Of a stretch of DNA of 15,549 bases, positions 5,956 through 12,848 are shown piece by piece. The first letter of the stretch is position 1; each line of letters opens with the position of its first letter. The notes beneath the pieces are model-generated. The model ran no database searches. It was not told the origin of the DNA and worked only from the letters and a program-made list of their open reading frames with translations. This stretch comes from an uncultured Muribaculaceae bacterium (GTDB lineage Bacteria > Bacteroidota > Bacteroidia > Bacteroidales > Muribaculaceae), in the NCBI GenBank assembly GCA_910579105.1, contig CAJTRT010000049.1, positions 1 to 15,549 of the forward strand, given 5' to 3'. A program made the position numbers and the translations under genes.

Positions 5956-6732
5956 TCAGACGTAGCCGCGGACTATGCCGCGCTTGGAGTTGCGGATGAA
6001 TTCTATGATAGCGTCACGCTCGCAGGTGGCCGGAAGCTCGGCCTCGATGCGGTCGACCGCGTCGGAGACGTTCAGGCGCGACAGGTAGAGGTAGCGGTAG
6101 ATTTCCTGGATGTCGCGTATCTGGTCGTTGGTGAAGTTGCGGCGGCGCAGGCCTATGGAGTTGACCCCGGTGTAGGCGATGGGGTCGCGGCCGGCCTTGA
6201 CGAACGGCGGGATGTCCTTGTTGACGCGCGAGCCCCCTTGCAGCATGACGTGCGACCCGATGTGGCAGAACTGGTGGATCAGCGAACCGCCGCCGATCAC
6301 GGCGAAGTCGTCGACCTGCACCTCGCCAGCCACCTGGGTGGCGTTCGACATGATCACGTTGTTGCCTATCTGGCAGTCGTGGGCGACATGCGAGTAGGCC
6401 ATGATCAGGCAGTTGTTGCCCACGATGGTGTGGCCTTTCGAGGCGGTGCCGCGGTTGACGGTCACGCACTCGCGGATGGTGGTGTTGTCACCTATGATCG
6501 CGACGGTTTCCTCCCCCTTGAATTTCAAGTCCTGGGGGATGCCCGAGATCACAGCGCCGGGAAATATCTTGCACCCTTTGCCGATGCGGGCCCCTTCCAT
6601 GATCGTGCAGTTGGAGCTGATGTGGGTGCCCTCGCCGATCTCGACATTCTGGTCGATGGTGACGAACGGGTCAATCACCACCGAGGGGTGGATCTTGGCG
6701 GCCGGGTGTATGTATGCGAATGGCTGTTTCAT
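5956..6732 (-). CDS. lpxA: Acyl-ACP--UDP-N-acetylglucosamine O-acyltransferase LpxA
   Basis: LpxA moves a 3-hydroxyacyl chain from acyl carrier protein to UDP-GlcNAc, the first step of lipid A synthesis, in the cytoplasm. The 258-residue length fits the family. Residues 10-185 are hexapeptide repeats of the left-handed beta-helix (IGEGTHI, IGKGCKI, IGNNVIM). The catalytic His is His118 in SHVAHDCQIG, matching E. coli His125. GGGSLIHQFCHIG and NSIGLRRRNF follow as in LpxA, then a helical C-terminus. Gly166 aligns with the E. coli Gly173 chain-length position, which fits acceptance of long hydroxy-acyl chains. It is last in the lpxD–lpxC/fabZ–lpxA series, 47 bases after the fusion gene, and is followed by a terminator. 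The ATG at 6732 matches the family N-terminus. Confidence 0.97.
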   Translation of the reverse strand: MKQPFAYIHPAAKIHPSVVIDPFVTIDQNVEIGEGTHISSNCTIMEGARIGKGCKIFPGAVISGIPQDLKFKGEETVAIIGDNTTIRECVTVNRGTASKGHTIVGNNCLIMAYSHVAHDCQIGNNVIMSNATQVAGEVQVDDFAVIGGGSLIHQFCHIGSHVMLQGGSRVNKDIPPFVKAGRDPIAYTGVNSIGLRRRNFTNDQIRDIQEIYRYLYLSRLNVSDAVDRIEAELPATCERDAIIEFIRNSKRGIVRGYV

Positions 6733-6779
6733 AGTCTTGATGGTCGGAGAGAGTGTGGGGTTACTTGTTGGAGAGCGTG

Positions 6780-8162
6780 TTATTTGTTTTTGACAATCTG
6801 GGCCATGAACTCACATTCGCAGACTACCTTGTCGGCCACGAAGGCCACGCCCTTCATCATGGCGCAGCCGCGGCGCAGCGGCGACAGGAAGGAGACGTGG
6901 AATATCAGCGTGTCGCCCGGAACCACTTTCTGGCGGAACTTCACGTTGTCGATCTTCATGAAGTATGTCGAGTACTTTTCAGGCTCGTTTACGGTGCCGA
7001 GCACGAGCAGGCCGCCGGTCTGGGCCATCGCCTCGACCAGGAGCACGCCGGGCATCACCGGTTCCTGCGGGAAGTGACCCAGGAAGAACGGCTCGTTGCC
7101 GGTGACGTTCTTTATGCCCACGATGAAGGTGTCGCCGCGGTCGATCACTTTGTCGACCAGCAGGAACGGGTAGCGGTGGGGCAGGTGCTGGAGGATCTGG
7201 TTGATGTCCATCAGGGGCTCGATGCCGGGGTTGTAGACCGGGGCCTGGAGCTCCTGGCGCTGGATTTCCTTGCGCACCTGCTTGGCGAACGTGGTGTTGA
7301 TCTTGTGGCCGGGGCGGCAGGCGATGATGCGCCCTTTCAGCGGGCGGCCGATCAGGGCTATGTCGCCCATGACGTCGAGCAGCTTGTGGCGCGCCGGCTC
7401 GTTCTCGAATTCCAGGGGGCGGTTGTTGATATAGCCGAAGTCGGTGATTTTCTTGCGCTCGCACCCCATGGTGTCGGAGATATGGTCGAGCTGCTCCTGT
7501 GTCATCTCGCGGTCGTAGATCACGATCGCGTTGTCAAGGTCGCCGCCTTTGATGAGGTTGGCCTTTACCAGCGGCTCGATCTCGCGGACGAACACGAACG
7601 TGCGGCTCGACGCGATCTCCTTCTGGAAGTCGGCCATGTTCTCCAGGCGCGCGAACTGGTTTGAGAGCACGGGGGAGTCGTAGGAGATCATCGCGTCGAT
7701 CGAGAAGTCATTGTCGGGGAGTACCGTCAGGTGGGCGCCTGTCAGCTCGTCGCGCACCTCGATCTTGTGCTTGACGATGTAGAAGTTCTTGTCGGTCTCC
7801 TGCTCCTGGAGGCCTATGGCCTCGATCTTGGTGCAGTACTCGCGCGCCGAGCCGTCGAGGATGGGCATCTCGGGGGCGTTGAGCTTGATGAGCACGTTGT
7901 CGATGCCGGCGGCGTAGAGCGCCGCCAGCGCGTGCTCGATGGTGGATACGCGCACGTCGCCCTTGGCGATGGTGGTGCCGCGCGAGGTGTCGATGACGTT
8001 TTCGGCCAGGGCGTCGATCACGGGCTCGCCGGGGAGGTCGACGCGCTGGAACTTGTATCCGTGGTTGTCGGGAGCGGGGAGGAATTCGGCTTCTATTTCC
8101 AAGCCGGTATGCAGACCTTTGCCTTTGACGGAAAACTGTCCGTTGAGTGTCTGTTGTTTCAT
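6780..8162 (-). CDS. lpxC/fabZ: Bifunctional UDP-3-O-acyl-GlcNAc deacetylase / 3-hydroxyacyl-ACP dehydratase (LpxC-FabZ fusion)
   Basis: A 460-residue fusion typical of Bacteroidota. Residues 1 to about 305 are LpxC, the zinc-dependent deacetylase and committed step of lipid A synthesis. Visible are STIEHALAAL with Glu76 and zinc ligand His77, ARHKLLDVMGD with ligands His259 and Asp263, and PGHK with the acid/base His286. Residues about 316-460 are FabZ, the hot-dog dehydratase of fatty acid elongation: LPHRYPFLLVD (327-337), then GHFPQEPVMPG with catalytic His363, and Glu377 in LLVEAMAQ. Joining the two couples use of hydroxyacyl-ACP by lipid A synthesis and by membrane lipid synthesis in one polypeptide. 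It lies between lpxD (52-base gap) and lpxA (47-base gap). All key residues are present, so both activities should be intact. Confidence 0.97.
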   Translation of the reverse strand: MKQQTLNGQFSVKGKGLHTGLEIEAEFLPAPDNHGYKFQRVDLPGEPVIDALAENVIDTSRGTTIAKGDVRVSTIEHALAALYAAGIDNVLIKLNAPEMPILDGSAREYCTKIEAIGLQEQETDKNFYIVKHKIEVRDELTGAHLTVLPDNDFSIDAMISYDSPVLSNQFARLENMADFQKEIASSRTFVFVREIEPLVKANLIKGGDLDNAIVIYDREMTQEQLDHISDTMGCERKKITDFGYINNRPLEFENEPARHKLLDVMGDIALIGRPLKGRIIACRPGHKINTTFAKQVRKEIQRQELQAPVYNPGIEPLMDINQILQHLPHRYPFLLVDKVIDRGDTFIVGIKNVTGNEPFFLGHFPQEPVMPGVLLVEAMAQTGGLLVLGTVNEPEKYSTYFMKIDNVKFRQKVVPGDTLIFHVSFLSPLRRGCAMMKGVAFVADKVVCECEFMAQIVKNK

Positions 8163-8214
8163 TCTATGTTGTGATAATGATGATATGCGGGGAGATTACG
8201 CGCGCGGCAGCGGG

Positions 8215-9252
8215 TCATTCGGCCGCGGCGAGCCTGGCTACTTCCAGCTCGAGGCGGCGCAGGCGCGCCATCAGGTCGGGCAGGTTCTTCTGCGCCACGG
8301 CCATGCGGGCGAAGTTGCCGGCGGGAATCGCCGGGGAGCCCATCATGCGCCGGTCGGAGGGGATGCTGTTGGGCACGCCCGACTGCGCGCCGAGCTGCAC
8401 GTTGTCGCCTATGGTGATGTGGCCGGCGATGCCTACCTGGCCGCCGAACATGCATCGGCTTCCCACATGGGTGGAGCCGGCGATGCCTACCTGGGCCGCC
8501 ATGACGGTCTGCTCGCCGATGACGCAGTTGTGGGCCACCTGGATGAGGTTGTCGAGCTTCGTGCCGCGGCCGACGCGGGTGGAGCCCATCATGGCGCGGT
8601 CGACGGTGGTGTTGGCCCCGATCTCCACGTCGTCCTCGAGGACCACGTTGCCGAGCTGCGGGATTTTCTCGTAGCCGTTCTCCGTGGGGGCGAAGCCGAA
8701 GCCGTCGGCTCCGATCACCGCTCCGGAGTGCACTATGCAGCGCTCGCCGATGACGCATCCGTGGTAGACCGAAGCGTTGGGCTTGATGACGCTTCCGGCT
8801 CCGATCTTCACGCCGTCGCCGACATACGCTCCGGGAAAGATCTTCACGCCGGGGGCCAGTTCCGCTCCCTTGCCGATGTAGGCGAATGCTCCGACATACG
8901 CGTCGGCGGGGACTTCCACCCCTTCCGCTATATGGCAGGGCTGCTCGATGCCGACCGGTGCCGGCTCGAGCATGGCGGAAGCCATGCGCATCAGCGACGC
9001 GACGGTCGCGTAGGGGTCGTCGACGCGTATGAGCGCGCAGGCGAGCGGCTTCTCGGGTGCGAAGTCGCGGCTTACGAGCACCGCCGACGAGGCGGTGTCG
9101 TAGATGTGGTGTGTGTATTTTGGGTTTGCCAGGAAGGAGATGGCGCCCGGGCGCCCCTCTTCGATTTTGGCAAACGAGTTGATTATAATGTCGCCGTTAC
9201 CTTCGACGGTGCCTCCGCAGAGGGAGGCAATCTGGTTTACGGAAAATTGCAT
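8215..9252 (-). CDS. lpxD: UDP-3-O-(3-hydroxyacyl)glucosamine N-acyltransferase LpxD
   Basis: LpxD adds the second (N-linked) hydroxyacyl chain to the lipid A precursor made by LpxC. The protein is 345 residues. The N-terminal uridine-binding domain begins MQFSVNQIASL and includes GAISFLANPKY (36-46). Hexapeptide repeats (about 105-290) form the beta-helix, with GADGFGFAP (181-189) and catalytic His241 in LDNLIQVAHNCVIG. The C-terminal helix (about 325-345) resembles a short coiled coil. The frame extends to 9384, but the ATG at 9252 aligns with the family start, and the extra residues are basic and unlike LpxD. It is first in the lpx series, so its upstream region should hold the operon promoter. 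I see only a weak -7-like match on the minus strand (GAACTTTG, 9283-9276). Confidence 0.96.
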   Translation of the reverse strand: MQFSVNQIASLCGGTVEGNGDIIINSFAKIEEGRPGAISFLANPKYTHHIYDTASSAVLVSRDFAPEKPLACALIRVDDPYATVASLMRMASAMLEPAPVGIEQPCHIAEGVEVPADAYVGAFAYIGKGAELAPGVKIFPGAYVGDGVKIGAGSVIKPNASVYHGCVIGERCIVHSGAVIGADGFGFAPTENGYEKIPQLGNVVLEDDVEIGANTTVDRAMMGSTRVGRGTKLDNLIQVAHNCVIGEQTVMAAQVGIAGSTHVGSRCMFGGQVGIAGHITIGDNVQLGAQSGVPNSIPSDRRMMGSPAIPAGNFARMAVAQKNLPDLMARLRRLELEVARLAAAE

Positions 9253-9468
9253 CAGATTCAGTTTGTAATTAACCGCAAAGTTCGCGATTTTTTTCGGAAT
9301 ATGCCCCATATTTGCCCATAAAACTTCCCAAATCGGGGATTTATGCGCGGTTTCCCTCCGTTTTTTAGTCCGTATCCGGCGCACGGCACAATAAACCGGC
9401 GTTTTTCGTCGTATAATAATGTGTATATCTTACTTCATTTCGCTAACCATAGACACAAACCTTGAAGA
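9253..9468. other. Divergent intergenic region between lpxD and pulA
   Basis: A 216-base gap, more AT-rich than the genes on either side, must carry the starts of both the lpx series and pulA. No full consensus promoter is visible. Weak candidates are GAACTTTG on the minus strand (9283-9276) and CATATTTG on the plus strand (9306-9313), each one base off TAnnTTTG and lacking a clear -33 box. No terminator or repeat was found. Confidence 0.5.
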
Positions 9469-11553
9469 ATGAACAGACTGATGATTGACTTATGCGCGGG
9501 CACCATAGCCGTCTCGGCGGCGCTTTGCGGGGCCGTCGCGGCCAGAGGCGCTGAAACGCCGGGCTACGACGCCCGTTTCGCCACATTCCCGCATTACGCC
9601 GGTGACGACCTCGGCCTGACGGTCACGCCGTCGGGGGAGGCGCGGTTCCGCCTCTGGTCTCCCGAGGCCCGGCAGGTGAGGCTGCGCTTTTACAAGAATG
9701 GCCGCGGCGGCGAGCCGTTGAGGACCATCGACATGGAGCGCGGCAGCCGGGGCACCTGGACGGCGGCTGTCAGCCCGGTGCCCTACGGGGAGTATTATAC
9801 CTTCCAGGTGCTCGGCAGCGACGGCAAGTGGCTCGCGGAGACACCCGGTGTCTGGGCCAAGGCCGTTGGTGCCAACGGAGGCCGCGCCGCGATCATTGAT
9901 TTCGCCTTGACGGATCCCGAGGGGTGGGATACCGACAAGGGCCCCGAAATATCCAGCATAACCGACGCTGTGATCTACGAGACGCACCACCGCGACTTCT
10001 CCGTGCACCCCTCGTCGGGGATTGTGAACAAGGGGAAGTTCCTGGCGCTCACCGAGGAGGGAACCACAACCGAGCTCGGCGACAAGACCGGCATAGACCA
10101 CCTGAAAGAGCTGGGGGTGACCCACGTGCACATTCTTCCCAGTTACGACTTCAACAGCGTCGACGAGACGCAGCTTCCCTCCAACGGCTACAACTGGGGC
10201 TACGATCCGCAGAACTACAACGCGCCGGAAGGGTCGTACTCGACCAACCCCGACGACCCGGCGGCGCGCGTCAGGGAGATGAAGCGCATGGTGAAGGCGC
10301 TCCACGACGCGGGTATAGGGGTGGTGATGGACGTGGTCTACAACCACACCGCGCAGAACGACGACAGCAATTTCTCGCTGACGGCACCCGGCTACTACTA
10401 CCGCCACCGGCCTGACGGCACATATTCCGACGCCTCGGGGTGCGGCAACGAGACAGCCTCGGAACGCCCGCAGGTGGCCGACTACATAGTTAACTCCGTG
10501 AAACACTGGGCTAAGGAGTACCATATAGACGGCTTCCGCTTCGACCTCATGGCGATTCACGACACGGAGACCATGAACCGCGTCGCCCGCGAGCTGAAAG
10601 AGATCAACCCCTCGATTTTCGTGTACGGCGAGGGCTGGACCGCGGGGGATTCCCCGCTTCCCAAGGAGGAGCGCGCGCTGAAAGAGAATGTGGCGAAGAT
10701 GTCGGGGATCGCGGTGTTCTCGGACGACATCCGCGATGCGGTGAAGGGCCATTACTCCGACGCGGCCGACCGCGGGTTCGCCACGGGCAAGCCCGGCAAT
10801 GAGGAGACGGTCAAGATCGGAATCGTGGGGGCCACGGCGCACCCGCAGGTCGATTACTCCAAGGGGAACAATTCCAAGTTCCCGTATGCCACTTCTCCCG
10901 CGATGGTCATCAACTACGTCAGCTGCCACGACGACCTGACGCTCACCGACAAGCTGGCCAAGTCTATGCCCGGCTCGACGGAGGCCGAGAGGCAGCGCGC
11001 GGCGCGGCTGGCGCAGACGATAGTGTTCACCTCGCAGGGCACTCCGTTCATGTTCGCCGGCGAGGAGGTCTTCCGCGACAAGAAGGGGGTTCACAATTCC
11101 TACAAGTCGCCCGACAGCGTGAACGCCATCGACTGGACGCTCAAACACGCCAACGCCTCCCAGTTCGCCTACTACAAGGAGCTGATCGCCCTGCGCAAGG
11201 CGCATCCGGCGTTCAGGATGACGAGCGCGGCGGATGTGGCACGCCATCTGAGGTTCGAGCCCGTCAAGGGTGACAACCTGATCGCCTACCAGCTCCTCGA
11301 CAACGCCAACGGCGATTCCTGGAAGAGCATCTACCTCGCCTTCAACGGCGCTTCTGTCCCCCAGAGTGTCAGGCTCCCGAAGGGGGAGTGGCTGGTGGTC
11401 GCCTATGACGGGGTTCTCCGCCACGACGGGCTGACCGAGGCTCCCGGCCTCGTGGGCGTCATTTCGGCACCCGGCGAGCCGGTCGTCGTCAAGGGGGGAC
11501 GCGAGGTCGCCGTTCCCGCGACGAGCGCCTTCATCGCCGCGAGGCTGAGGTGA
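9469..11553 (+). CDS. pulA: Type I pullulanase, GH13, exported
   Basis: A 694-residue alpha-glucan debranching enzyme that cuts alpha-1,6 links in pullulan, glycogen or starch fragments. A signal peptide (about 1-28, ending AAARGA-like) directs it out of the cytoplasm. A CBM48-like domain (about 45-130) precedes the GH13 barrel. The type I pullulanase mark YNWGYDP is at 241-247. GH13 regions are DVVYNH (288-293), DGFRFDLM with nucleophile Asp359, VYGEGW with acid Glu388, and SCHDD with Asp488. A C-terminal beta domain (about 610-694) completes it, and the length is usual for Bacteroidales PulA. It stands alone with no SusC/SusD genes in view, so it probably works in the periplasm on imported oligosaccharides. 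Its transcript likely ends at the terminator at 11752-11797. The ATG at 9469 gives the signal peptide; the Met five residues in is an alternative. Confidence 0.94.
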   Translation: MNRLMIDLCAGTIAVSAALCGAVAARGAETPGYDARFATFPHYAGDDLGLTVTPSGEARFRLWSPEARQVRLRFYKNGRGGEPLRTIDMERGSRGTWTAAVSPVPYGEYYTFQVLGSDGKWLAETPGVWAKAVGANGGRAAIIDFALTDPEGWDTDKGPEISSITDAVIYETHHRDFSVHPSSGIVNKGKFLALTEEGTTTELGDKTGIDHLKELGVTHVHILPSYDFNSVDETQLPSNGYNWGYDPQNYNAPEGSYSTNPDDPAARVREMKRMVKALHDAGIGVVMDVVYNHTAQNDDSNFSLTAPGYYYRHRPDGTYSDASGCGNETASERPQVADYIVNSVKHWAKEYHIDGFRFDLMAIHDTETMNRVARELKEINPSIFVYGEGWTAGDSPLPKEERALKENVAKMSGIAVFSDDIRDAVKGHYSDAADRGFATGKPGNEETVKIGIVGATAHPQVDYSKGNNSKFPYATSPAMVINYVSCHDDLTLTDKLAKSMPGSTEAERQRAARLAQTIVFTSQGTPFMFAGEEVFRDKKGVHNSYKSPDSVNAIDWTLKHANASQFAYYKELIALRKAHPAFRMTSAADVARHLRFEPVKGDNLIAYQLLDNANGDSWKSIYLAFNGASVPQSVRLPKGEWLVVAYDGVLRHDGLTEAPGLVGVISAPGEPVVVKGGREVAVPATSAFIAARLR

Positions 11554-11661
11554 TTCACGGTTGTCGTTCATCGCGGCGTAGTAGCGGGCCATCGCCTCGG
11601 CGGCGGTAGTGTACATGCCTATTGAACGGTAGTGGTCCAGGATCGGGTTCAGAGTTGCCAT
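11554..11661 (-). pseudogene. Protein-like fragment antisense to the pulA 3' flank
   Basis: From an ATG at 11661 the minus strand reads 36 codons that look like real protein: a helical sequence with SIGMYTTAAEAMARYYAAMN and GC-biased third positions. It reaches exactly to the pulA stop codon (11551-11553). Beyond that the frame stays open but is only the antisense of pulA and looks unnatural. No stop ends the natural-looking part. I do not recognise a family. It may be the 5' remnant of a truncated gene, a small gene overlapping pulA, or chance. Confidence 0.3.
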
Positions 11662-11751
11662 AGTCGTTCGTTTTTACGCGAATATACGGTGCGAACCCGG
11701 GCTGGCGGCTGCGATAACGCGACTTCCGGATTCAGTCGGTTGAATTAAACG

Positions 11752-11797
11752 AAAGCGAGGCGCGCCATTCTAATTGGCGCGCCTCGCTTTTTGTTTT
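11752..11797 (+). terminator. Strong terminator between pulA and the DUF3332 gene
   Basis: A perfect 16-base stem (11752-11767 with 11775-11790) with a seven-base loop, followed on the plus strand by TTTTTGTTTT (11788-11797). It ends pulA transcription about 200 bases after the stop. The minus-strand reading also has a short T-rich tail (TTTCGTTT), so it may stop the opposing DUF3332 transcript as well. Confidence 0.92.
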
Positions 11798-11815
11798 AGC
11801 GCTTTGTTAAGGGAG

Positions 11816-11893
11816 GCCGCTCGCGGAAGCTCGCGGAACCCGACAGGCCGCGGGCAGGGCTTGATTCCTCGCTCGGCTTCCGCCTCGCGCACG
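11816..11893 (-). repeat. Composite GC-rich repeat, copy C (M2-M1')
   Basis: On the minus strand M2 (11893-11865) is identical over 29 bases to copy A at 3906-3934. After AAGCC and a short C/G stretch comes CTGTCGGGT, then a divergent M1-like part with GCGAGC and GCGAGCGGCCTCCC (to about 11816). It reads in the sense direction of the DUF3332 gene, 75 bases beyond its stop. No long pyrimidine tract precedes it; a C-rich degenerate repeat takes its place. Confidence 0.8.
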
Positions 11894-11910
11894 GTGATTA
11901 GAGGGCGGGG

Positions 11911-11980
11911 ATCAGCGGGGGAATTAGCGGGGATTAGCTGGGATCAGCGGGCTGCGGCGGGCACCGATCAGCGGGCTGCG
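11911..11980 (-). repeat. Degenerate short repeats spanning the DUF3332 stop codon
   Basis: The word ATYAGCKG (plus strand) occurs at 11911, 11923, 11933, 11943 and 11967. The copies at 11942-11956 and 11966-11980 extend to a perfect 15-base direct repeat, GATCAGCGGGCTGCG. The second of these contains the DUF3332 stop codon and last codons, so the gene's final codons plus stop appear again 24 bases downstream. Confidence 0.8.
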
Positions 11981-12516
11981 AGGAGGGAGGCCTGGACGGA
12001 GGCGCGGTAGGCCATGAGGCCGGATTCGGAAAGCTCGGTGAGGCGGGTGGTACCGTCGGCGGCGGGGAGGATTACGTGGGTGTCGTCGACGAATGTCAGG
12101 AGCTTGTGGGTGGCTCCGTCGGCTGTGACGAGGTTCCAGGAGCGGTCGTCCTGCTCGAAGTCGAGGCGTATGGGGGCGCCTCCGTCTTCGGGAGTTATGG
12201 TGTAGCCCTTTCCGTCACATTCGACGAGGTAGCGGCCGTCCTGTCCGTCGATTACCGACTTGCCGACGGCTACGGGGTTGCTGCCGCTCCAGAACTCGAT
12301 GGAGTTGATCACCACCACGTCGGCGAGGGCGGCGACCTCGTAGACGGGGATTACCCAGAAGGCGAAGAACACCAGCTCGTTGACGAATTTGTTGCTTACC
12401 TGCTTGTTCCACGAGAGGAGCTTGTTGGTGAGGGCGAAGCTGCCTATGCATGAGGTGCAGAGGGTGGATGCGGCGATTGCCGAGATGACGGCTACTGAAA
12501 GGAAATGCTTCTTCAT
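11968..12516 (-). CDS. DUF3332 family lipoprotein
   Basis: A 182-residue exported protein of the DUF3332 family, which has no established function. The N-terminus is a lipoprotein-type signal ending LCTSC, with Cys23 the likely lipid site (Cys20 is also possible). The family core IGSFALTNKLLSWNKQVSNK (24-43) follows, then a hydrophobic segment around VNELVFFAFWVIPVYEVAAL that may enter or cross the membrane, and NSIEFWSGSNP. The C-terminal half (about 95-170) is a beta-rich domain without known motifs. The frame extends upstream to 12945, but that part is the repeat tract; the ATG at 12516 starts the signal. It lies 332 bases downstream of the MltF-like gene on the same strand. I see no clear promoter of its own, so read-through or an atypical promoter is possible. 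Confidence 0.9.
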   Translation of the reverse strand: MKKHFLSVAVISAIAASTLCTSCIGSFALTNKLLSWNKQVSNKFVNELVFFAFWVIPVYEVAALADVVVINSIEFWSGSNPVAVGKSVIDGQDGRYLVECDGKGYTITPEDGGAPIRLDFEQDDRSWNLVTADGATHKLLTFVDDTHVILPAADGTTRLTELSESGLMAYRASVQASLLAAR

Positions 12517-12561
12517 CGTTCTATATGGGATAAATAGTTGAAATCTTTTGTTGGAGGGAGG

Positions 12562-12635
12562 GCTCGGCTCTGCCTCGCCACAGTGGGGAGGGAAAGAGGG
12601 AAGCCGCTCGCCTGCGGCTCGCTCCACCCAACATT
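12562..12635 (-). repeat. Composite GC-rich repeat, copy B (M1-M2')
   Basis: On the minus strand M1 (12635-12600) differs from copy A M1 at two of 36 bases. After a C/T-rich spacer comes a shortened M2 (12578-12562), GCGAGGCAGAGCCGAGC, versus GCGAGGCGGAAGCCGAGC in copies A and C. It follows a pyrimidine tract in the sense direction of the MltF-like gene and ends about 45 bases before the DUF3332 start codon. Confidence 0.85.
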
Positions 12636-12822
12636 GGGGGGAGAAGGAGAGAAGGAGAGAATGGGAGGAGAGCAGGGGAGAGCAGGGGAGCGGGGGCGAG
12701 AATGGGAGAGAGAATGGGAGAGAGAATGGGAGAGAGAATGGGAGAGAGAATGGGAGAGAGAATGGGAAAGCAGGGGGAGGCGGGTGAAGAACAGGGGGCG
12801 GGACGGGAGAGGAGGGGGCTTT
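12636..12822 (-). repeat. Pyrimidine tract (minus strand) with a 12-bp tandem array
   Basis: The plus strand is nearly all G and A, so the RNA-like minus strand after the MltF stop is C/T-rich. Within it, 12701-12769 holds five full copies and a partial sixth of the 12-base unit AATGGGAGAGAG. Such an array is a likely site of copy-number change. Since 12 is divisible by three, every frame gives a four-residue repeat (such as SLPF), which makes spurious ORFs. Confidence 0.92.
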
Positions 12823-12848
12823 TAAATCTGTTAACGGCAGGGGAGGGG

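Noticed and set aside
7939..9321. A 460-codon plus-strand frame opposite lpxC and lpxD
   Set aside because: Antisense of two conserved enzymes with intact active sites; the Asp/His/Val/Gly-rich composition is a by-product of their codon use.
9400..9440. TATAAT-like box upstream of pulA as a sigma-70-type promoter
   Set aside because: Bacteroidota use a different -33/-7 consensus, and no suitably spaced partner box is present.
9490..11661. A 723-codon open frame on the minus strand opposite pulA
   Set aside because: Apart from its first 36 codons (reported separately) it is the antisense of a clearly functional pullulanase; its sequence is Arg/Gly/Val/Leu-rich without motifs, as expected for a GC-rich shadow frame.
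11752..11797. Long inverted repeat as an insertion-sequence end or attachment site
   Set aside because: A single stem with a seven-base loop and a T run lying between converging genes is fully explained as a transcription terminator.
12701..12769. CRISPR-like array
   Set aside because: The 12-base units are contiguous with no spacers and no cas genes are present; it is a simple tandem repeat.
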